DNA of 47,643 nt, taken from Bacteroidetes bacterium 24-39-8. Lineage in GTDB: Bacteria > Bacteroidota > Bacteroidia > Chitinophagales > Chitinophagaceae. The notes beneath the pieces are model-generated. The model had not been told where the DNA came from, ran no database searches, and saw only the letters and a program-made list of their open reading frames with translations. Numbering within the stretch: the stretch's first letter is position 1; every line of letters begins with the position of its first letter. The stretch is from the NCBI GenBank assembly GCA_002256765.1, contig NCHJ01000006.1, positions 1-47,643 on the forward strand, given 5' to 3'. Shown in pieces: positions 44,249 to 47,643 of the stretch. The translations under genes were made by a program, and so were the position numbers.

Positions 44249-45784
44249 CTATTTTACAAGTGCTGCTTTTGCTGCAACCATTTCCAAAACTGCTTTATCA
44301 CTCCATTCCTGTGTATGACCCGCCATGGCGGTAAAACGAATAATAGCATCCGATTTAGGGTTGCTGGTTTTGTCTAAAAATCTTTGCAGGTATCTAGTTG
44401 CTACATTGGAATACAAGCCATCCATATCACCCATCCAGATCCAAATCTTACCCTGCAATTTGGGACCAAGTGTTGACCAGTTTTTTTCCAATACTTTTTT
44501 TAAGTCATACGCTTCCCATTGCTTGGCTATTGCATGGTCAATGACACCTGTTTTTGGGTCAAACATGAGGCTTGGTAGCCCATCGACACCCTTGGGGCCA
44601 AAGACCGCATTATAGGCTCCAAACTGACCACCAGACACCCTATAGTCATTGGTTCTGCTATTGACATTCTCTCCATGAATCCAATCCTTCATAGATAAAG
44701 TAGGCTCACCATTGATGGTTCTTCTTCCTGGTTGCAAATAGCCCCAACGATTGTAAAAAATGGTACTATCATGATAGATATCTATCAAACCATAGTGTTC
44801 AAATTCTACTGGATCAGGACTATAGGACCAGCAACCATCAAAAAAATCTGAATATAAAACTTGCAAACCAAAAGATACCCATCCACCTGTTGATTTACCA
44901 GCCAGATATCGCTTTTTGGAATTGGGTTCATAATGAACTACTTCTTCTATGGCAGGAATTAACTCTTCCGTTAATGCTTTACCACAGGGACCATTATTTT
45001 CCGAATCTACTTGATAGGTATCGCCATAAGGCCCTTGCGAATCTAAGAATACATAAATTACTTGTGGTGCGTCTTTTCTAAACCACCAATTGGCAAATTC
45101 CTTATTAGCTATCATCCCATTTACTTGATCATATCTACCATTTAATCCAGGTGCTCTGTAACAAATAGGATAAGTTTTTTCAGGATGATCAAAAAAACTA
45201 TATGGCAATAAAACTGCTGCTTTTAAGTATTTAGGCTTACCAAAATAATCAGATAGATATTTACTTTTAATCCTTACTACTTTAACAAATGGATGATCAA
45301 CAATTTTTGTTGAATCATATACATTCTTTAATACTAAAGTTAAATTAACATGGTTGGATAATGCGAATGAATCAGTTTCACTATATAAATTACCCTCTAC
45401 CCTTTCATTAGCATCATCTATATTCTGTTTATACGTTACACTACAATAATACTTCTCAGAAAAATGAGGGATGAGTTTATCTAATCCAACAGCCAGCACA
45501 TTTTTATTTTTAGAATCTAATACAAAGCTCTTGCTTGATTCCCAATTCACAGGAGTTTCGCCAATTGTTGCCTCCGATTTTGGCTTTAGTTCCCGGTTGT
45601 TCTGATTGGTGAGATGCAGGATTAATCTTCCCCCTTTCATAAATAATTTTTCCACTTCAGGGGAAACAGTAACAGTTAGTTTTAAAGTAATAGGCTTTTG
45701 CGCATTAACAAATTCAATTGCGAATACGAAAATTATGATCAGTAAAAAAGAGAGGCATTTTATCATATAAATAAGCTTTTTCAT
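44249..45784 (-). CDS. Exported CE1-like / esterase-D-type carbohydrate esterase
   Basis: 511 aa. A hydrophobic leader (about residues 10-28) ends in FVNAQ. Residues about 30-165 form an N-terminal beta-rich domain (KLTVTVSPEVEKLFMKGGRL). The alpha/beta-hydrolase domain follows, with nucleophile elbow LAGKSTGGW (S298), an acidic residue in WMGDMDG and a late histidine in MAGHTQEW, in the order expected for PF00756-type esterases. Family members hydrolyse acetyl or feruloyl esters, or other esters on glycans. The substrate here is unknown; with the STN-esterase it gives the locus two unrelated deacylating enzymes. It follows the GH63-like gene by 24 nt and precedes the unknown pair by 5 nt. 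Confidence 0.75.
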   Translation of the reverse strand: MKKLIYMIKCLSFLLIIIFVFAIEFVNAQKPITLKLTVTVSPEVEKLFMKGGRLILHLTNQNNRELKPKSEATIGETPVNWESSKSFVLDSKNKNVLAVGLDKLIPHFSEKYYCSVTYKQNIDDANERVEGNLYSETDSFALSNHVNLTLVLKNVYDSTKIVDHPFVKVVRIKSKYLSDYFGKPKYLKAAVLLPYSFFDHPEKTYPICYRAPGLNGRYDQVNGMIANKEFANWWFRKDAPQVIYVFLDSQGPYGDTYQVDSENNGPCGKALTEELIPAIEEVVHYEPNSKKRYLAGKSTGGWVSFGLQVLYSDFFDGCWSYSPDPVEFEHYGLIDIYHDSTIFYNRWGYLQPGRRTINGEPTLSMKDWIHGENVNSRTNDYRVSGGQFGAYNAVFGPKGVDGLPSLMFDPKTGVIDHAIAKQWEAYDLKKVLEKNWSTLGPKLQGKIWIWMGDMDGLYSNVATRYLQRFLDKTSNPKSDAIIRFTAMAGHTQEWSDKAVLEMVAAKAALVK

Positions 45785-45808
45785 TAGATTTTTTGATCAT
45801 CCTAAAAA

Positions 45809-47643
45809 TTACTTAAGCTCACTTTCTAACAATGACATAAAAGCAAGCAATGCTCCCCAATGATAATATCCATCTGCATTTCTAACATCCGAACCTTGAC
45901 CTGTTACACTGTTATAATTTTCATAGATGCCACCATCTTCTTTCCAGGATTTCAAAAACAAGGCTTTTGATTTTTCGGTCAAATCTTTCCGGGCTTCCGG
46001 TAATTGATAATTTCTCATACCCATATAGACCAACATATTTAATGGCGCCCATATTCTTCCTCTCCAATAGGTATTCCCTTTGAATGCAGTGTCGTTTCTG
46101 GAAATAGATGGCATTACAAATTCCCCATAAAATTCATTGGGATTGAAGTAATGTTTTTTCATCATCGTTTCGGCCTGTTGTTGTGTACAAGCTTTAGCTA
46201 ACATTGGATAAAAATTAGTTGGGGACAAGCGATAAGATTTCTCTCCATTGTCCAATCTTTTATTTAAAAATATACCGGCTTGCTCATCCCATAGCGTATT
46301 CAGTTTTTTCGCATATCTGGCAGAACGTTCCTTAAATTCTTTTACATTCTCTTTTCTACCAAGTTCTTCTGCAATAGTTGCTAGTGAATTACAATCCATA
46401 ATATATAAACTCATCAAACCAACATCAGCCAATTCCATGGTATTGGTTTTTGAATTGAATGGAATACCATCAAACATTGGGGAGTTATCAAGGCCTGATT
46501 CAAATTGGGCAGCCTGCGCGGAATGAATCTGCTGACCCGGAGATTGTAAACTATCCGGAATTTCATTTGAACCCCATGACAAATAGCCATTTACGTCTCG
46601 TTTATTTGCCCAAAAACGATTCCAGGTAAGAAGCTCATCATATACTTCTTGTAAAAACCATTTTTCATGATATTGATTATAAATATTCAGAATAACGGTA
46701 CTGCCGATGGGTGGTTGCGAGCGATCCCATGAAACATTATCAAATGGTGCTTTGTAATTGGGCACAAAACCAAATGGAGTGATAGACTTTGTCATCTCAA
46801 TTGCATTCGCGTACGCCAAGTCTTTGTTAAATAAGGAACACATGTAACTTCCAAAATAAGTATCCCAATCAAATAAAGTAAAACCACCCCACCCCGAGCT
46901 CCAGTTTCTACTTACAGGAGTCATTACCCGTTGATTAGGTGCATCATAAATAGTACTCCATGCCAAAGCAGATTGCATCCCATTAAATAAGTCAGCATAT
47001 TCTTTATAGCTATTCACGCGCTTTTCTTGTATAGCTCTGTTTTCTGCAATGATTTTTTTAATCTGAGATAAATTTTTTGTAGTACCAGTATAAATCCCAA
47101 GTTCTTTTTTTAATGGCAGAACGAAATTAGGAGATGAAGTAATCAAATAAGCATCATTGATATTTTTTTCAGTGGATTGAACTGTAATGGTTTTTCCTCC
47201 TAATTTCCCAAACAGTTGATTGCCTTCCACACCGATAGAGCCATTTCGTCCCCACAACAAACCTGCTTCAATGATCAAAATATTTTTCAGTTCTTTTTTG
47301 GGTGTGACCAAAATAAACTGATCCTTACCATCTGTAGCAGTTTCTATTTGCATCTCCTCATTGAGGTATTTCATGGTAAGGCTTGTATAACTGCCATCAT
47401 CGGAACGCATACCAAGATTCAGCTCCTCGGGATGGTTCATTGCTTTCGAATATTTGGTAATTTCCCTTAAATACTGTTTTCTTCCTGGCCTGGAAACACA
47501 AATATTAATTGAAAATCCTTCTGGCAACAGCACATGCGACATGACACTGTTATTGTACCATGTGTTCCACCCCTGAGCTATACTTTTTTGAATAAGTTTA
47601 TATTCTTTTGTTTTAATGTTCCGTTCTACAGTTTGTGCAAATA
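45809..47643 (-). CDS. GH63/MGH1-type glycosidase, 5' end beyond the window
   Basis: The frame stays open through the window edge: upstream of the Met at 47542 another 33 codons read ...IAQGWNTWYNNSV, clearly part of the same protein, so the start lies past 47643. At least 610 residues are visible. Blocks typical of the MGH1-type (GH63 and GH37 clan, (alpha/alpha)6) are GFTLFDWDTYFGSYM, FGFVPNYKAP, NVSWDRSQPPIGS (catalytic-acid Asp candidate), TYWRGRIWAPLNMLVY and the late GGIYENYNSVTGQG (base Glu candidate). Known members cleave alpha-glucosides, mannosylglycerate-type or alpha-linked side chains. An N-terminal beta-domain would lie partly outside. It is the most 5' visible gene of its unit. 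Confidence 0.85.
   Translation of the reverse strand, partial: FAQTVERNIKTKEYKLIQKSIAQGWNTWYNNSVMSHVLLPEGFSINICVSRPGRKQYLREITKYSKAMNHPEELNLGMRSDDGSYTSLTMKYLNEEMQIETATDGKDQFILVTPKKELKNILIIEAGLLWGRNGSIGVEGNQLFGKLGGKTITVQSTEKNINDAYLITSSPNFVLPLKKELGIYTGTTKNLSQIKKIIAENRAIQEKRVNSYKEYADLFNGMQSALAWSTIYDAPNQRVMTPVSRNWSSGWGGFTLFDWDTYFGSYMCSLFNKDLAYANAIEMTKSITPFGFVPNYKAPFDNVSWDRSQPPIGSTVILNIYNQYHEKWFLQEVYDELLTWNRFWANKRDVNGYLSWGSNEIPDSLQSPGQQIHSAQAAQFESGLDNSPMFDGIPFNSKTNTMELADVGLMSLYIMDCNSLATIAEELGRKENVKEFKERSARYAKKLNTLWDEQAGIFLNKRLDNGEKSYRLSPTNFYPMLAKACTQQQAETMMKKHYFNPNEFYGEFVMPSISRNDTAFKGNTYWRGRIWAPLNMLVYMGMRNYQLPEARKDLTEKSKALFLKSWKEDGGIYENYNSVTGQGSDVRNADGYYHWGALLAFMSLLESELK

Noticed and set aside
47480-47643. 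Start of the GH63-like gene at the Met at 47542
   Set aside because: The frame continues with protein-like sequence (IAQGWNTWYNNSV) to the window edge, so that Met is internal and the gene is cut by the window.

Overview
The window looks like a Bacteroidota chromosome, most likely Chitinophagaceae-like (compare Sediminibacterium). The reasons are AT-rich DNA, exported proteins whose signal peptides mostly end in '...AQ', no evident Shine-Dalgarno sequences, closely packed same-strand genes with TAATG overlaps, and the gene families present. The genus is inference. I see no rRNA, tRNA, CRISPR, IS element or phage gene.

Left part (1-7.2 kb), ordinary mixed genes. A Fic-domain AMP-transferase lies behind an array of GTCAAAA inverted repeats. 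Next come a membrane-anchored YceI-domain protein, a B12-type radical SAM protein, a small lipoprotein, a LigB-type extradiol dioxygenase (YgiD family) and, divergent from it, a YiaK-like 2,3-diketo-L-gulonate reductase.

Right part (7.25 kb to the window end, about 40 kb) is one uninterrupted minus-strand block of 21 genes, nearly all exported and nearly all for breaking down a complex polysaccharide. In transcription order (right to left): a GH63/MGH1-like glycosidase (cut by the window edge), a CE1-like esterase, two tandem paralogues of unknown family that look like TIM-barrel glycosidases, two tandem GH27 proteins with NPCBM and Ig-like modules, GH43, a toroid protein resembling polysaccharide lyases, a divergent GH95-like protein, GH105, a second lyase-like toroid protein, a parallel beta-helix protein paired with a diheme cytochrome c, a double-DUF1080 protein, GH2, GH78, GH92, a Tat-exported Gfo/Idh/MocA oxidoreductase, GH95 with an inserted beta-sandwich, an esterase carrying an STN-like domain, and two S1 sulfatases.

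Only three gaps in this block exceed about 40 nt. Two hold terminator-like hairpins and the third holds a 12-bp palindrome with a central CG. I therefore read four transcription units: >47643-30006, 29902-23421, 23303-14648 and 14547-7254. The enzyme set (sulfatases, esterases, rhamnosidase, fucosidase-like, galactosidase-like, mannosidase, xylosidase/arabinosidase-like, unsaturated-uronyl hydrolase and two lyase-like proteins) suggests a sulfated and/or acylated acidic heteropolysaccharide containing rhamnose, fucose, galactose, mannose and uronic acid, such as algal or cyanobacterial mucilage or a pectin-like glycan. No SusC/SusD pair, TonB receptor, HTCS, anti-sigma factor or sulfatase maturase lies in the window, so uptake and regulation must be encoded elsewhere.

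The least explained parts are the two paralogous ~720-aa proteins (39910-44243), the two toroid lyase-like proteins, and a possible oxidative glycoside-cleavage module (Gfo/Idh/MocA, double DUF1080, diheme cytochrome).
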